From assembly GCA_002338715.1 (NCBI GenBank), contig DDIR01000104.1, positions 1 to 55,872 of the forward strand: a stretch of 55,872 nt of DNA, read 5' to 3'. Every line of letters begins with the position of its first letter. Positions within the stretch are counted from its first letter, which is position 1. Below the pieces are notes generated by a model. That model made no database searches. It was not told where the DNA came from and saw nothing but the letters and a program-made list of their open reading frames with translations. The stretch comes from Phycisphaerales bacterium UBA1845. Lineage in GTDB: Bacteria > Planctomycetota > Phycisphaerae > UBA1845. Both the position numbers and the translations under genes were made by a program. This document shows positions 16,171 to 26,103 of this stretch, piece after piece.

Positions 16171-17950
16171 CGGTGACCAGCATGAACTCCTCGAATCGAG
16201 AGGCTTTAAAGTCTGAGACTTCAAGCGCGCCGTAGGCCACGATGGCGAGCGGCCAATCGATGTCCTCGTTGAGTTGATCGGCACGCAGGGACGGGAATCG
16301 CCCCGTGCATTTGTCGTCGAGGTAGACGGCGATTTCATCGGTTACCACACAGGTTACAGCGTGTTCCTGTCGATCGGACAGGACGAACCCGACTTCGATG
16401 CCGGTATCGTCGCCACGGTGATCGAGCATTCCCAACCCGACGCGCGTCGGGGCATCGTACGATGCTTCGGGCGCCCGGACTTTGCATTTGAATGCCATCG
16501 GTGGTTCGTCGTCAATTCGAATACCCAAGAGCGAGCCGATCTTGCTGGGTTTCATCGAGCAGACGAGTTTGTCGCCGTCGACTTTCCAGAAGCGTTTGGA
16601 ACCGCCCACGTCCTTGAATGAGTCGAGTGAGTCGGTGCGGATGTCGGCCCATTTGTCTGCGTGTTCGACGGTGGGCAGTTCGCTGAAACTGGCCTGGACC
16701 GGCGGATTTTCGATCGCCGCAGCCACTTTCACTTCGCCTTCGTCGATTTTCTTGCCATATCGTATGTACTGATCGCGCGCCCAGTCGACCCATCGCCGTT
16801 CGAATTCGTCCACGGCGATGTCTTCGGGAAGGCCCAATGCGCCGGCAGTGGCTTCATCGTGACTCTTGCCCTGCTTCAGCGCGGTAAAGAACGCGGAGGC
16901 CGCATCGGGGCCATACTGTTCGAGCAGGAACAGAATCATGGTCGCGCTCTGTTCGTAGAATCGCCACACGCGATCACCGCGATGCGGGTACTGCTTCTGG
17001 GCAAAAAGGTCGCGGAAGCGATAGTACTCACCGGCGGCTGCATCGCGACCGGTCTTTGCGGCTTCGGCGTAATGGTTGCGGGTCTGTTCCATGCGGCGAG
17101 CCATCCCTTCATCGATCCAGCGGGGGACAGCTGTTCCGCCGAACCACTCGTGGATGACCATGTGGACGATTTCATGGGGCAGGGTGCCTTCGAGCGCGTC
17201 GCGGTCGAGTTTCCCTTCCGAGTCGAGCATGTACATCGCGATGAAGATCGGCACACCCGTGCGAGTGTCACTGAATGTCACTCCCGCACTGCCTTCGAAG
17301 GACGGATTGTAGCCGACGTAGTCCTGGCTGTCTTTAAAGATCAAAATCGGGATGCGAAGCGCCCACTCCTGCCCGGCGTTGAAGTACTTGTTCAGCAGAA
17401 ATTCCGTATATTTTTCCGCCAGTTGGTTGGCTGCGTACGCCGCCCTGCTGGTGGGGGCGTACATTTGAAAGAACGCGCTCTCGTAAAGAACCGGTGGGAG
17501 CTTGCCCTGTCCGCCAACGGGTTTGACTGAATCGACGTCGGCTTCGAGTCGCTTCCAATCGATGGTGCCGATATCGACTTTGTATGGATCGCTGTCCCAG
17601 GTTTCACCCGGGTCGAATTCGGGAGGTTGCGGTCCCTGGATTCGCAGGAGCCCGAGGCGGGCGAGTTGGGTGCGGTCCGGATCGCGCGTGATGGTTTTCA
17701 ACTCATTCCAGACTTTCACCGCCAGTTCTTTCTTGTCGAGCTTTTCGTACGACTGGGCGAGCAGCACGTAGGCCTCTTCATGACCGGGATTGTTCTTGAT
17801 TTCTTCGGTCAATGCATTGACGACTTCAGCATAGTCGCCGGTTGCATATTTGGACTGAAGTTCAGACATGGACAATGCCCATGCGCTGGGGGCGAGCCAT
17901 GCGCTCGCGCCGGCAATGAGTCCCGATAGAAGTAAGGTTTTCTTTCTCAT
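16154..17950 (-). CDS. Secreted TPR / gluzincin metallopeptidase with LamG-like tail
   Basis: 598 residues. A signal peptide (1-26) is followed by TPR-like helices (residues ~28-105) and a zinc metallopeptidase domain of the gluzincin / peptidase MA-like type. The active site is LPHEIVHMVIHEW (HExxH, His259-Glu260-His263) with the third ligand in WIDEGMA (Glu281). The C-terminal ~180 residues (from about 415) form a beta-sandwich-like domain recalling LamG or DUF1080 modules that bind carbohydrate. It probably acts on envelope or extracellular protein; the substrate is unknown. It is cotranscribed with the SM-like gene 49 bases upstream and the histidine-rich membrane protein overlapping downstream. 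Confidence 0.82.
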   Translation of the reverse strand: MRKKTLLLSGLIAGASAWLAPSAWALSMSELQSKYATGDYAEVVNALTEEIKNNPGHEEAYVLLAQSYEKLDKKELAVKVWNELKTITRDPDRTQLARLGLLRIQGPQPPEFDPGETWDSDPYKVDIGTIDWKRLEADVDSVKPVGGQGKLPPVLYESAFFQMYAPTSRAAYAANQLAEKYTEFLLNKYFNAGQEWALRIPILIFKDSQDYVGYNPSFEGSAGVTFSDTRTGVPIFIAMYMLDSEGKLDRDALEGTLPHEIVHMVIHEWFGGTAVPRWIDEGMARRMEQTRNHYAEAAKTGRDAAAGEYYRFRDLFAQKQYPHRGDRVWRFYEQSATMILFLLEQYGPDAASAFFTALKQGKSHDEATAGALGLPEDIAVDEFERRWVDWARDQYIRYGKKIDEGEVKVAAAIENPPVQASFSELPTVEHADKWADIRTDSLDSFKDVGGSKRFWKVDGDKLVCSMKPSKIGSLLGIRIDDEPPMAFKCKVRAPEASYDAPTRVGLGMLDHRGDDTGIEVGFVLSDRQEHAVTCVVTDEIAVYLDDKCTGRFPSLRADQLNEDIDWPLAIVAYGALEVSDFKASRFEEFMLVTDAKPE

Positions 17951-17999
17951 GATGTCGGTTGTCCTGATTGACTCACTTCAATTCGCAATTGCGTCTTGG

Positions 18000-19277
18000 T
18001 TAGACGCGGGTTCTTTCGCGATTGCGGTTTGTGTTCTGTTCCATTTGCTTGACGCGCTCAAGCGTGTCTTCCCACTGCTTGATAAACGGCGTCAGCTTGT
18101 CGGGGAATCCGCGGGCGCGCTTGAGCAGGTATTCGATCAGCTTTGTCATGGGCCTGCTCAGATTGAGAAATTCGTCACATGCCTCCCGCCACTGATCCCG
18201 CTGATCGGCGGTGAGTCGACCATCGTCGCCACCGAACGAGAAGTTTCGATTGTCCGGGTAGGCGGCTGAAAGCATGGCGATCAGGTTGCGATAAACGCGT
18301 TCGAGATGGAGCAGTTCGTTTCGAACCAGATCCAGCTCGAATCCCGACGCATATCCCGGCAGAATCGCCTGGGCTTTGTAAATCGATTGCTCAGTTTTGC
18401 GCAGCAGATCCATGTAGGGCAGCGTTTCTTCAACGACGAGCCGGCGTTCCGGGTTATCCTTGTCCTGAATAACCTCCATGATGGCGTTGTAGGTTTCTTC
18501 TGGATTGAGCGAATCGGCGAATGCACCCACGCTGATCTTGTCATTGCGCACGATCTGGTTGAGGTATTCCAGAAGCGCAGCCCGCATGATCTCGCGATCC
18601 TGCAACGAGTCCTTGACCTTGGCCTTATTGCGCATGTCGCGCTCCATGAAATCCTTGGTGCGGACGCCGCCGATCTTTCGGACGTTGTGTTCGGGGTTTT
18701 CTTCAAAAATATCCTTGTGCGCTTTGGCCCGAAGCTTGTCGGATTCCAATTTCGACTTGGACATTTCTTCGAGCATTTCGTCGACTTTGGCCCAGTCGCC
18801 CTTGCGTTCGTAGTTTTCGATGAGCAACCACTTGATGCGGCTGTCGTCAAACTCCGTCCCCTGACCGATCAACGGTTCGACCAGGGGTGGGATTTCGTCG
18901 AAGCGCCCCAGTTCGTAAAGGGCGTCGGCGTTCTTGAGCGCTTTGGCCAGATCGGTCAATTCGGTGTATTCGCGCACGTTGTTGATCGAAAAGACGGCAC
19001 TGCCTTCGCGGTTTTCCTTGATGATCTTCTCGATCTTGTTGCGTTTGTAGGACTTGTCGCCAAAGCGCGTTTTGATCTTCACGAATCGCGTGCTTTCGCG
19101 AAGAATCTCACCTTCCACAATGGTGCCATCCTTCAAGACGATGGTGTCGCCAACCGCCGTTTGTGCGGTTGCGATGATGCACAGCGCCACAACGGTGGAC
19201 GTGATCAGGGAAAAAGCCGATCGCCTCATCCTTTGAAGACGCAACGACAACGGTACGCGTGGTTTGCAGGTACTCAT
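18000..19277 (-). CDS. Secreted protein with SM-like N-terminal domain
   Basis: About 425 residues. A signal peptide (hydrophobic part SLITSTVVALCIIATAQTA) leads into DTIVLKDGTIVEGEI, the small SM-like beta domain that opens many planctomycete secreted proteins. The remaining ~330 residues are helical, charged and without cysteines, with a TPR-like feel (YELGRFDEIPPLVEPL, YERKGDWAKVDEML). The tail is Arg/Asn-rich. The ATG at 19277 follows GAGGGA at 13 bases; an ATG at 19229 just before MRRSAFSL is equally possible. It probably belongs to the same transcript as the metallopeptidase. The function is unknown. Confidence 0.75.
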   Translation of the reverse strand: MSTCKPRVPLSLRLQRMRRSAFSLITSTVVALCIIATAQTAVGDTIVLKDGTIVEGEILRESTRFVKIKTRFGDKSYKRNKIEKIIKENREGSAVFSINNVREYTELTDLAKALKNADALYELGRFDEIPPLVEPLIGQGTEFDDSRIKWLLIENYERKGDWAKVDEMLEEMSKSKLESDKLRAKAHKDIFEENPEHNVRKIGGVRTKDFMERDMRNKAKVKDSLQDREIMRAALLEYLNQIVRNDKISVGAFADSLNPEETYNAIMEVIQDKDNPERRLVVEETLPYMDLLRKTEQSIYKAQAILPGYASGFELDLVRNELLHLERVYRNLIAMLSAAYPDNRNFSFGGDDGRLTADQRDQWREACDEFLNLSRPMTKLIEYLLKRARGFPDKLTPFIKQWEDTLERVKQMEQNTNRNRERTRV

Positions 19278-19373
19278 GTTTGGTCGCAAAGTCCCTCGAA
19301 AGCTCATGGTTGTTACGTGCCCCAGTTGGCGATTGTTCGGGTGTGTGCTTGGGTTGCTGCGGCCCGCACGGAA

Positions 19374-22298
19374 TCACATGCTCTTTGGCAGCGATCGTTG
19401 CAACGAGTATAGCACCAGATTCGCAGCGAACTGCCGACTCGCATCGGGCATGACGCCTCGACACTTCGGATAGAGGAAGTAGCCCAGACCGCTTCCCACA
19501 TCGTACGTGCTGAAAACACCGACTTCTTCGCCGTCGCGTTCGATGACGTATGCATCGATGCGCGGCAGCTTTTCAAGATCGTCGCGCAGTTCGTGGCGCA
19601 TCGCCATTGTGCGGACGTCATATCCAAACGTTTCGTACAGCTTTCCATTCAGAAGCGGGTGGTTCGCGACCAGCTTGCGAATGGTGATTTCGCCGCTGAG
19701 TTTCTGCAAGTCCGCCCGGAATGACTCGGCCCAGTTGGGGTCGCCGGTCAAGACCTCGGCGAAGAGAAAGGCGCCTTTGTCGAGTTGCTTGTTGATCAGA
19801 TCCAACTGCTTGTCGGTGATTTTTTCGGGTCCGGCGCAGGCGACCCAGACGAGGCGTACGTCGTCGGCTGGCTTGTCGATGGGCGTGCTCTCGATCGACA
19901 TGCGGTACCCGGACTCGATGGATCGGCTTAGCGTCTCCATCTGGTCGGGAAATGCCGGCGTCTTCCCGCCCATTTCGACGTAGGCAACCTTCATGGAGCG
20001 GGCGGTTGATGTTCCCTGTTCCCAGGTTGTCGTCAGGAAGCTGCTGCGGGGCGGATCGCTGTCCATCGTGTATTCGAGCAGGTTGTCGAAGAACTCGAAT
20101 GGCGTCTTGTCGCCTTCGATGTCGTACGTGTTGAGTCTGCACGACCAGTCTTTGGCGGTCAGGTAGACGAAATCTTTCAGCCCATTGCCGATCGTGCGCA
20201 TGCCGCCAATGTCTTCGTACTTGAGTTTGTGCTTGACGCTGAGGATCGTGCTGTCTTCGGCGATGGGACCAAGCTTGTATTCGGGAAACGCTTTGGCCAG
20301 TCCGGCTTCGACTTCGGCGCGGCGTTCTTCGTGATCTTCAGCGATGTTGAACACGACCACGCCGCCGCCAAAGCAATAGTCGCGAAGTTTCTTCCAATAG
20401 TTGTCTTCGAAGTCCATCTGGTCGGCGATGTGGACATACTGAATCGGGACGCGAAGCATCTCGTCAATCGGGTCGTCCACGTCGAAGACCCGCCAGTTGA
20501 GCGGACTCTTGCGGACCCTGCGCAGGTAGCGGGCGAGGTGGTCGCCATCCCGCGAGAAGTCGAGGTCGGAGTTTTCGCTGGCGATGTGTCGTTGGAACAC
20601 GATCGGGGCGCTGCCGGCATCGAGCAGGTTGAGGGCGGCCGCACTGAATGTAAGGCTTCCGGCAAACAATCCGCTGCCCTGATCGAAGTAGTTCATGATC
20701 GATTCAGCTTCGGTGCGGAACACGTTTTTTTCATGAAGATGGAGCACGCCGGATTGCTCCGCGAAGCTCTGCATCGCCAGCGCGTTCATGATCGGGTTGG
20801 GCTGGCTGTTGAGCGTCGGAAGTTTCTTGTAATGCTCGTCGTAGTAATCATCGAGCCATTCCATGCCCTGGCGAAGTCCTGACAAGTGGCGCGAGTTGCT
20901 CAGGTATTGCGTGCATCGTGTTGAGCCGGCTGCAAAGGCCATGTCGAGCGTCATGAAAAGTCCGCTCATTCCCCACGCTGTGTTCATCGTCGTGGTCGCT
21001 TCGCCGAGTCCGCCGGACTTGTCGAGCATGGCGCGGAATCCGCCATCGCGCGCCTGGGCATCGCGAAAATAGCGCGCCGCGTTGATCCATGTTTTCGAGT
21101 CAATCTTGTATCCAGCATAGTATGCTTCGCGCAGCGCCGACACGGCGTCGAGCGTGTTTGAGTTGTCTGTTTTCAGGTCGCGTCGTTCGGTTTGGTCTTT
21201 GGGGTCCACGGAACTTGACCAGCCGCCATCTTCGTATTGAGCGTCGATCAATGTGTTGAGGTCGCCCGCAACGCATTGGCGGTATTCGGGGAGACCATAG
21301 TTTGCAAGGAAAAACAAGCGGTTTCCGATGGCGTTGGTCGTTGTCGCCTCCTGGTCCGCCAACCATTTCATCGCCGCCTTCATCGGTTTCGACGACAGGT
21401 CCTCACCCTGGCGCGCGAGGGTGTCGAGGATGTAGGCGGTGATCCCAACGCTGTCACTGACACTGCCTGCATTCCAATAGCCTTGTTGATTCTGAGCGCG
21501 TTTGAGGGCTTCAGCCGTGCGCTTGTGGGCGGTGACAATCTGTTCTTCAAGCACATCGTCGATGGTGATGTATCGTGTCGGTGTCGGAAGGGGTGGTTCC
21601 TTGCCTTCCAGCAATGACTCATTCAATTCTCGAAGGCTGACACGCGTAAAGACGATACCGCCCTTGTAGTTTTTCGGCAGCTTGAGCACCAGCCACTGCC
21701 CACCGGTCATGTAATCAAAGTCAGGCGTTTCGACGACGCCGCGCCGCGGGAATTCGTCGGAGGTCTTGATGTCCTTCGACCAACTGAGTTTGACTTCTGC
21801 GCCCATGAACTGACCATCTGCCCAGAACGCGGGGGCAATCATGTCAATTTCCGGAAGCTCGCCTTTCTCGTAGGGACGGCAATCGACCGTGTATGCGTAT
21901 TTGCGATTGGGGCGGATGCTTCCGAGCAGATCAAACCAGACTTCGATATCGAAATCACCTTTGACCTCTTTGACGTCCGACGCGTCGATCAGCAATCCCG
22001 CAGCATTTCCGCCTTGCAGATAACCGACCACCATGTCGGATGCAAAACTGCCTGCGGACTGGCTGCGAGCGATGACGCGACCGAAATTTAGATGACCGGG
22101 CATTTCAAAAATGGCTTCGAGTTCTGTCCCGCTCAATCGCACGTTAGCGCGCGAAGGCGCTTGTTCGAGGTCGCCGTTGGCCACCATGTTGGGATTGGCG
22201 TTCGCAGAGAGTGCCAGCAGGGCCAAGCAAAACCCAGTACCAAGGAGTGCAATGCGCCTGCTCAGAACCGGTGAGCGCCTGCCTGAAACGTTTGTCAT
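19374..22298 (-). CDS. Squalene-cyclase-like toroid protein with DUF4159 domains
   Basis: About 974 residues, exported (signal peptide ending near ALSANA). A beta-rich N-terminal domain of ~220 residues comes first. Next is an alpha/alpha-toroid region of the prenyltransferase/squalene oxidase repeat type (repeats such as NQQGYWNAG, QYEDGGWSSS, RDGGFRAM). The C-terminal half holds two DUF4159-type Rossmann-like domains, recognisable from VPIQYVHIADQ...YCFGGGVVVF and VRLVWVACAG...GAFLFAEV. It is likely periplasmic with an unknown ligand; the toroid need not be a cyclase, since the acidic DxDD motif is not seen. The ATG at 22298 has GGAG at 9 bases. It is first in the long minus-strand series. 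Confidence 0.82.
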   Translation of the reverse strand: MTNVSGRRSPVLSRRIALLGTGFCLALLALSANANPNMVANGDLEQAPSRANVRLSGTELEAIFEMPGHLNFGRVIARSQSAGSFASDMVVGYLQGGNAAGLLIDASDVKEVKGDFDIEVWFDLLGSIRPNRKYAYTVDCRPYEKGELPEIDMIAPAFWADGQFMGAEVKLSWSKDIKTSDEFPRRGVVETPDFDYMTGGQWLVLKLPKNYKGGIVFTRVSLRELNESLLEGKEPPLPTPTRYITIDDVLEEQIVTAHKRTAEALKRAQNQQGYWNAGSVSDSVGITAYILDTLARQGEDLSSKPMKAAMKWLADQEATTTNAIGNRLFFLANYGLPEYRQCVAGDLNTLIDAQYEDGGWSSSVDPKDQTERRDLKTDNSNTLDAVSALREAYYAGYKIDSKTWINAARYFRDAQARDGGFRAMLDKSGGLGEATTTMNTAWGMSGLFMTLDMAFAAGSTRCTQYLSNSRHLSGLRQGMEWLDDYYDEHYKKLPTLNSQPNPIMNALAMQSFAEQSGVLHLHEKNVFRTEAESIMNYFDQGSGLFAGSLTFSAAALNLLDAGSAPIVFQRHIASENSDLDFSRDGDHLARYLRRVRKSPLNWRVFDVDDPIDEMLRVPIQYVHIADQMDFEDNYWKKLRDYCFGGGVVVFNIAEDHEERRAEVEAGLAKAFPEYKLGPIAEDSTILSVKHKLKYEDIGGMRTIGNGLKDFVYLTAKDWSCRLNTYDIEGDKTPFEFFDNLLEYTMDSDPPRSSFLTTTWEQGTSTARSMKVAYVEMGGKTPAFPDQMETLSRSIESGYRMSIESTPIDKPADDVRLVWVACAGPEKITDKQLDLINKQLDKGAFLFAEVLTGDPNWAESFRADLQKLSGEITIRKLVANHPLLNGKLYETFGYDVRTMAMRHELRDDLEKLPRIDAYVIERDGEEVGVFSTYDVGSGLGYFLYPKCRGVMPDASRQFAANLVLYSLQRSLPKSM

Positions 22299-22861
22299 GT
22301 TTGGAAACTCCGCAGAGGAAATGCCATGCCAAATTGCCATGCCAAATGGATCGTCACGCTGTGTGAATCAGACGGGCCAACCGATCGCTTCAGTTCCATC
22401 GCTCGACGTCGACACGATCAGTCACCGTCGAAGGACGCCCGCCAACATCCAAGCCCCATCGCCAATGTCGGATCATTGTACCGCCAGACGAATCGAAGTG
22501 GGCTCTGGTTGAAGGTGCGCGCTGCCCGTGCCTTCTGCTCGAGCCCGGCCACTCAGTTCGCGACAGGCATTTCGACCGTCGAAGGCACTGCCAACCCACG
22601 CACGAATCTGCTAAAACTAACGTTTTTAGTTTATGTGTCAGTCGGCTGAAATGCCAGCCCCATCGCCGTGAAGTCGTGCTATTTTAAGCATCGCTTCATA
22701 GAATGTGCGGGTTCATGCAAACGAGGCGACGCGCCGTCGATGATTGCACCGCGACGATACTGAGCCTAACTTTAGTAATTATAGTTGGTTATGTAAAGTG
22801 CAGCCATCGCCAAGATGCGTGCGGGCGTGATAACGGCGATTGTTTCATCGGATCAACAGCT
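22299..22861. other. Long divergent intergenic region
   Basis: About 560 bases between the divergent DUF4159 and TauE genes. A dyad lies at 22611-22628. An AT-rich patch at 22768-22798 (around TTTAGTAATTATAG) may hold the transporter promoter. No convincing gene is seen; the frame open from 22703 is discussed with the transporter. Confidence 0.45.
22611..22628. promoter_or_regulatory. Dyad CTAAAAC-taac-GTTTTAG
   Basis: A 7-bp perfect stem with a 4-base loop, followed by TTTATG. It could be an operator for the divergent genes or a weak terminator. It stands out because it is AT-rich in GC-rich surroundings. Confidence 0.4.
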
Positions 22862-23632
22862 TTGAACACCACGACGATCGCCCTGGCCCTAGCCGCCCTG
22901 ATCACCTCGGTCATTTCCGGCATCATCGGAATGGGTGGGGGCATTTTGCTGCTCGCGGTGATGCTGTCGTTTCTCGATCATGGCCAAGCGATTCCGCTTC
23001 ATGCTGTGGTTCAACTGTGCAGCAACACGACGCGCTCGATCGCATTCTGGAAAAGCGCCGATCTTCGCGCGGTTCGCCGATTTGTTCTTGGCATGATTCC
23101 CGGCGCGGTCGTTGGCACGTTGGCGCTTTCCTGGATCGGGCGCATCGAAACCGGCGAGCCTTATCTCAAAATGCTTGTTGGCCTTTACGTTCTCGTCGCG
23201 CCATTTGTACCGAAGGGCAAGTCGCAGGATTCAACACCGCACGAAACCAGTTTGAAAGGTTTCTTTTCCGTCGGGTTTCTTGCCGGCGCGATGGCGCTGA
23301 CGATCGGGGCTGTTGGTCCGCTGATCGCGCCGATCTTTTCTCGTCATGGCTACGTCAAAGAGCGACTCATCGCCACCAAAGCCATTTGCCAGTCGCTGAC
23401 ACACCTGATCAAGCTGCCCGCGTTTCTGATTCTCGGGACGTTCAGCGGCATCGCCACGGGAACGCTTTCGCTGATTATGATTGCTGCGGTGATTCCCGGG
23501 ACGCTGCTTGGCAAACACCTGCTCAAGTATGTATCACCGAGCCTGTTCGTGTGGATGTTCAAGATATCGTTGGTGGTCGCCGGCCTGAAGGTTCTGATCG
23601 TTGATGGTATCATGAAGTTGAATATCAACTGA
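22862..23632 (+). CDS. TauE/SafE-family membrane transporter
   Basis: A sulfite exporter TauE/SafE-type permease of ~256 residues with about eight membrane helices. It carries the two half-repeats typical of the family: the first begins ALITSVISGIIGMGGGILLLAVML, the second SVGFLAGAMALTIGAVGPLIAPIF. Members move sulfite, sulfonates or related anions; the substrate here cannot be told. The TTG at 22862 starts the protein just before the first helix. The frame opens at an ATG at 22703, but the extra 53 residues are Cys/Arg-rich and have no ribosome-binding site. The stop is 32 bases before the glycosidase gene, so the two are probably cotranscribed. Confidence 0.85.
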   Translation: MNTTTIALALAALITSVISGIIGMGGGILLLAVMLSFLDHGQAIPLHAVVQLCSNTTRSIAFWKSADLRAVRRFVLGMIPGAVVGTLALSWIGRIETGEPYLKMLVGLYVLVAPFVPKGKSQDSTPHETSLKGFFSVGFLAGAMALTIGAVGPLIAPIFSRHGYVKERLIATKAICQSLTHLIKLPAFLILGTFSGIATGTLSLIMIAAVIPGTLLGKHLLKYVSPSLFVWMFKISLVVAGLKVLIVDGIMKLNIN

Positions 23633-23664
23633 CGCATGGTGCAGTTTTGGAATTCGACACGGAC

Positions 23665-24717
23665 ATGGAACCATCGCTGGATATCAAGATTGGTCAGATG
23701 ATCATGGTCGGGTTTCGTGGCCGCCAGATTACCGCGACCTCGCCGATCGTCGAATGCATTCGCGATTGCCATCTTGGCGGCGTGTGGTTGTGCGATTTTC
23801 GCGGGCCGGCTGGTGAAGACCTCGGCAATGTCACGTCCAAAGAGCAGCTTCGCGAACTGGTCCGCGCGCTGAAACATGCCGCTGACATTCCGCTCTTGAT
23901 GGCGATCGACGCGGAAGGTGGAAGCGTGATTCGCCTCAAACCGGAGTATGGATTCCCGCCCACGAAGTCAGCGGCTGAGTTGGGAGCAGCCGGCGGTGTG
24001 GAAGCGACCCGCACGCAGGCGCGCCAGATTGCCGAATCACTTCGCGACCTGGGGTTCAATCTGAACTTCGCCCCGGTACTCGACACGAACATCAACCCAA
24101 ACAACCCCGCGCTTGGCAAACGCGGTCGGTGTTTTTCGTCTGATCCTGAGGTTGTCGGCGAGTTGGCCAGCGTGTTTGTCGAAGAGCATCATCGCGCTGG
24201 CGTCGGATGTGCGGTGAAACATTTTCCCGGCCAGGGCAGCGCGGCATCTGATACGCATGTGGGGTTTGTCGATGCGAGCGAGTGCTGGACGCGCGACGAA
24301 CTGAAGCCGTTTTCAACATTGATCAGGAAGGGGTTGGCCGACGCGATGCTGACGGGGCACATGTTCATCAGGCAACTTGACCCGAACGTACCAGCCACGT
24401 TGTCGCGGGCGATTGCGACCGGGCTTGTCCGCGACGAACTCGGTTTTGAAGGCGTGTTGTTTTCCGACGATCTCGGGATGGGGGCGATCGGAGGCAACTA
24501 TGCGTTCGACGAAGCGATCGCCCTGGCGATTGATGCTGGAATCGACGTGATTCTCCACGCCAACACCGGGGTTCACCATTTTGATATTGGGCAGCGGATC
24601 TACAGTTGCATGCAAGGGCTCGTCGCGTCGGGACGCATCAGCGAAGAGCGCATCGATATTTCCTACCGGCGCATCGCGCGACTCAAAGATTCATTGAACG
24701 TCAGAACATTGGGTTGA
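23665..24717 (+). CDS. nagZ: Beta-N-acetylhexosaminidase, GH3 family
   Basis: About 350 residues, the size of NagZ, which removes N-acetylglucosamine from peptidoglycan fragments during cell-wall recycling. It shows KIGQMIMVGF at the start, MAIDAEGG, the NagZ signature KHFPGQGSAASDTH (catalytic Asp/His loop) and the nucleophile loop FSDDLGM. There is no signal peptide, consistent with a cytoplasmic location. The frame opens at TTG 23647; the ATG at 23665 gives the usual N-terminus. It is convergent with the DUF423 gene and separated from it by a palindromic repeat. Confidence 0.9.
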   Translation: MEPSLDIKIGQMIMVGFRGRQITATSPIVECIRDCHLGGVWLCDFRGPAGEDLGNVTSKEQLRELVRALKHAADIPLLMAIDAEGGSVIRLKPEYGFPPTKSAAELGAAGGVEATRTQARQIAESLRDLGFNLNFAPVLDTNINPNNPALGKRGRCFSSDPEVVGELASVFVEEHHRAGVGCAVKHFPGQGSAASDTHVGFVDASECWTRDELKPFSTLIRKGLADAMLTGHMFIRQLDPNVPATLSRAIATGLVRDELGFEGVLFSDDLGMGAIGGNYAFDEAIALAIDAGIDVILHANTGVHHFDIGQRIYSCMQGLVASGRISEERIDISYRRIARLKDSLNVRTLG

Positions 24718-24728
24718 GTGGATGCGCT

Positions 24729-24903
24729 TTATGGCGATCTTAATCCAAGCGTAGCGTTTTGCTCGTCCACGCTTCACGGCACGGGCGCCAGTACCCACGT
24801 GGATTGACTTCGTTTTGCCCCTGGATTCCCGCCTGCGCGGGAATGACGACGCTGTCGCGCCGCTACGTTTGGACTCATGTACGTTTGGACTCAAGGTGTC
24901 CTA
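24729..24903. repeat. Long attcccgc-N4-gcgggaat repeat, copy 1
   Basis: About 175 bases, highly similar to 26383-26541 along its whole length. The core is ATTCCCGC-ctgc-GCGGGAAT. This copy has a 16-base internal duplication near its end (tacgtttggactc appears twice). Its last bases, aaggtgtccta, include the complement of the TAG stop codon of the minus-strand DUF423 gene at 24901-24903. Confidence 0.9.
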
Positions 24904-25287
24904 ATTGTCGCTCGCGCTGTACGCCGCATACGCCAGCAGAACCCACCCAGCCAGCATCAGCACGCCGCCGATCGGTGTGATTGCGCCGAATTTCTTGATG
25001 CCCGTCAGCGCCAGCGTGTAGAGGCTGAACGAGAAAATGCACGCGCCGATGGTGAAGCAATATCCGGATGCGTTGATCGCTTTCGAAGGAAATCGGGAAG
25101 CGAGAAACGCAACGCCAATCAGCGCAAGGGCGTGATACATCTCATAGCGAGCGCCCGTTTCAAAGTTGGCTGCCATATGCTCGCCCGCATTGGCCAGCCG
25201 TTCCTTCAATCCGTGCGCGCCAAACGCACCAAGAGCCACCGACAGAAACCCGTGAACCGCCGCACAAATCAACCACACTCTCCACAT
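24901..25287 (-). CDS. DUF423 family membrane protein
   Basis: A 128-residue inner-membrane protein with four predicted helices. It has the family hallmarks at the N-terminus, LSVALGAFGAHGLKERL, followed by YHALALIGVAFLA and the C-terminal GGVLMLAGWVLLAYAAYSA. The length fits the family (YgdD type); the function is not established. The TAG stop is the last codon of the repeat 24729-24903. The FxsA gene lies 57 bases upstream on the same strand. Confidence 0.9.
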   Translation of the reverse strand: MWRVWLICAAVHGFLSVALGAFGAHGLKERLANAGEHMAANFETGARYEMYHALALIGVAFLASRFPSKAINASGYCFTIGACIFSFSLYTLALTGIKKFGAITPIGGVLMLAGWVLLAYAAYSASDN

Positions 25288-25344
25288 TGTCGCTTGCTCG
25301 CTTAATAAGGTTTGATCAGGATATGAACCACTGTTGTCACTGAA

Positions 25345-25863
25345 TTATGGATTCTTTGAATCAGGGGAGTCGTCAGCTTCTGGGGTAACATCTTTGTAGG
25401 TTACGTCGATGAACTGATCGTCGTTGTCGGCGGCTGATGTCGTTGAACCGCCGAAGAATTCCGCGCCGCCAAAATGGATGGTGGTCGTTCGGCCCGATCG
25501 CATCGCGACGCGGTGACTGAATTGGGCTTGAAGCATCTTGCGAAACACGCGACGAATCGGCGCGATGAGCAGGGCGAACCCCAAAGCGTCGGTGATGACA
25601 CCCGGCGTCACCAGAAGGACAGCCGCAGCAAAGATCATCATCCCCTCAATCATCTCATCGGTGGGAACTGCCCCCGAGGCGATGCGCTCCTGAATCTTGG
25701 TCATCGCCCGCACGCCTTCGCGACGCGCGAGTGCCGCACCAATGACCCCGGTCAGGATGATCAAGCCGAGCGTCGGCCCGACGTGGATGACCTGCCCGAT
25801 CCGGATCAGCAGCCACAATTCAACGACCGGTACGACGACAAAAAGTAGGAACAACCAGGGCAT
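25345..25863 (-). CDS. fxsA: FxsA family membrane protein
   Basis: A 172-residue membrane protein of the FxsA family. Helices are MPWLFLLFVVVPVVELWLLI (1-20), a second near LGLIILTGVIGAALA and a third at MMIFAAAVLLVTPGVITDALG, the conserved family motif. The C-terminal 55 residues are an acidic, soluble tail. In E. coli, FxsA limits phage T7 exclusion by the F plasmid; its normal role is unknown. The ATG at 25863 is preferred over the frame start at 25953 because it begins the first helix and follows GAGTGAGAAG. Confidence 0.88.
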   Translation of the reverse strand: MPWLFLLFVVVPVVELWLLIRIGQVIHVGPTLGLIILTGVIGAALARREGVRAMTKIQERIASGAVPTDEMIEGMMIFAAAVLLVTPGVITDALGFALLIAPIRRVFRKMLQAQFSHRVAMRSGRTTTIHFGGAEFFGGSTTSAADNDDQFIDVTYKDVTPEADDSPDSKNP

Positions 25864-26103
25864 CTTCTCACTCAATTCCAAATCGGGCCCGACATGGGCA
25901 CCCGCCAACCGACTTCGGTGCAGTATCGAATCGCCGAATCGTGCGTCAAGCAACCGCGGACCGCATTACGCAGTTTTCGCAACTCATCGTAACAACTGTG
26001 AATATAGGTGGAATGGCCGCAATTGGCCGGAAAAGTGTGAAAAATAACGAAATAATCTGTCAAGAAATCGACATGAACGACGTATATAACATTGGAGGCG
26101 GGC

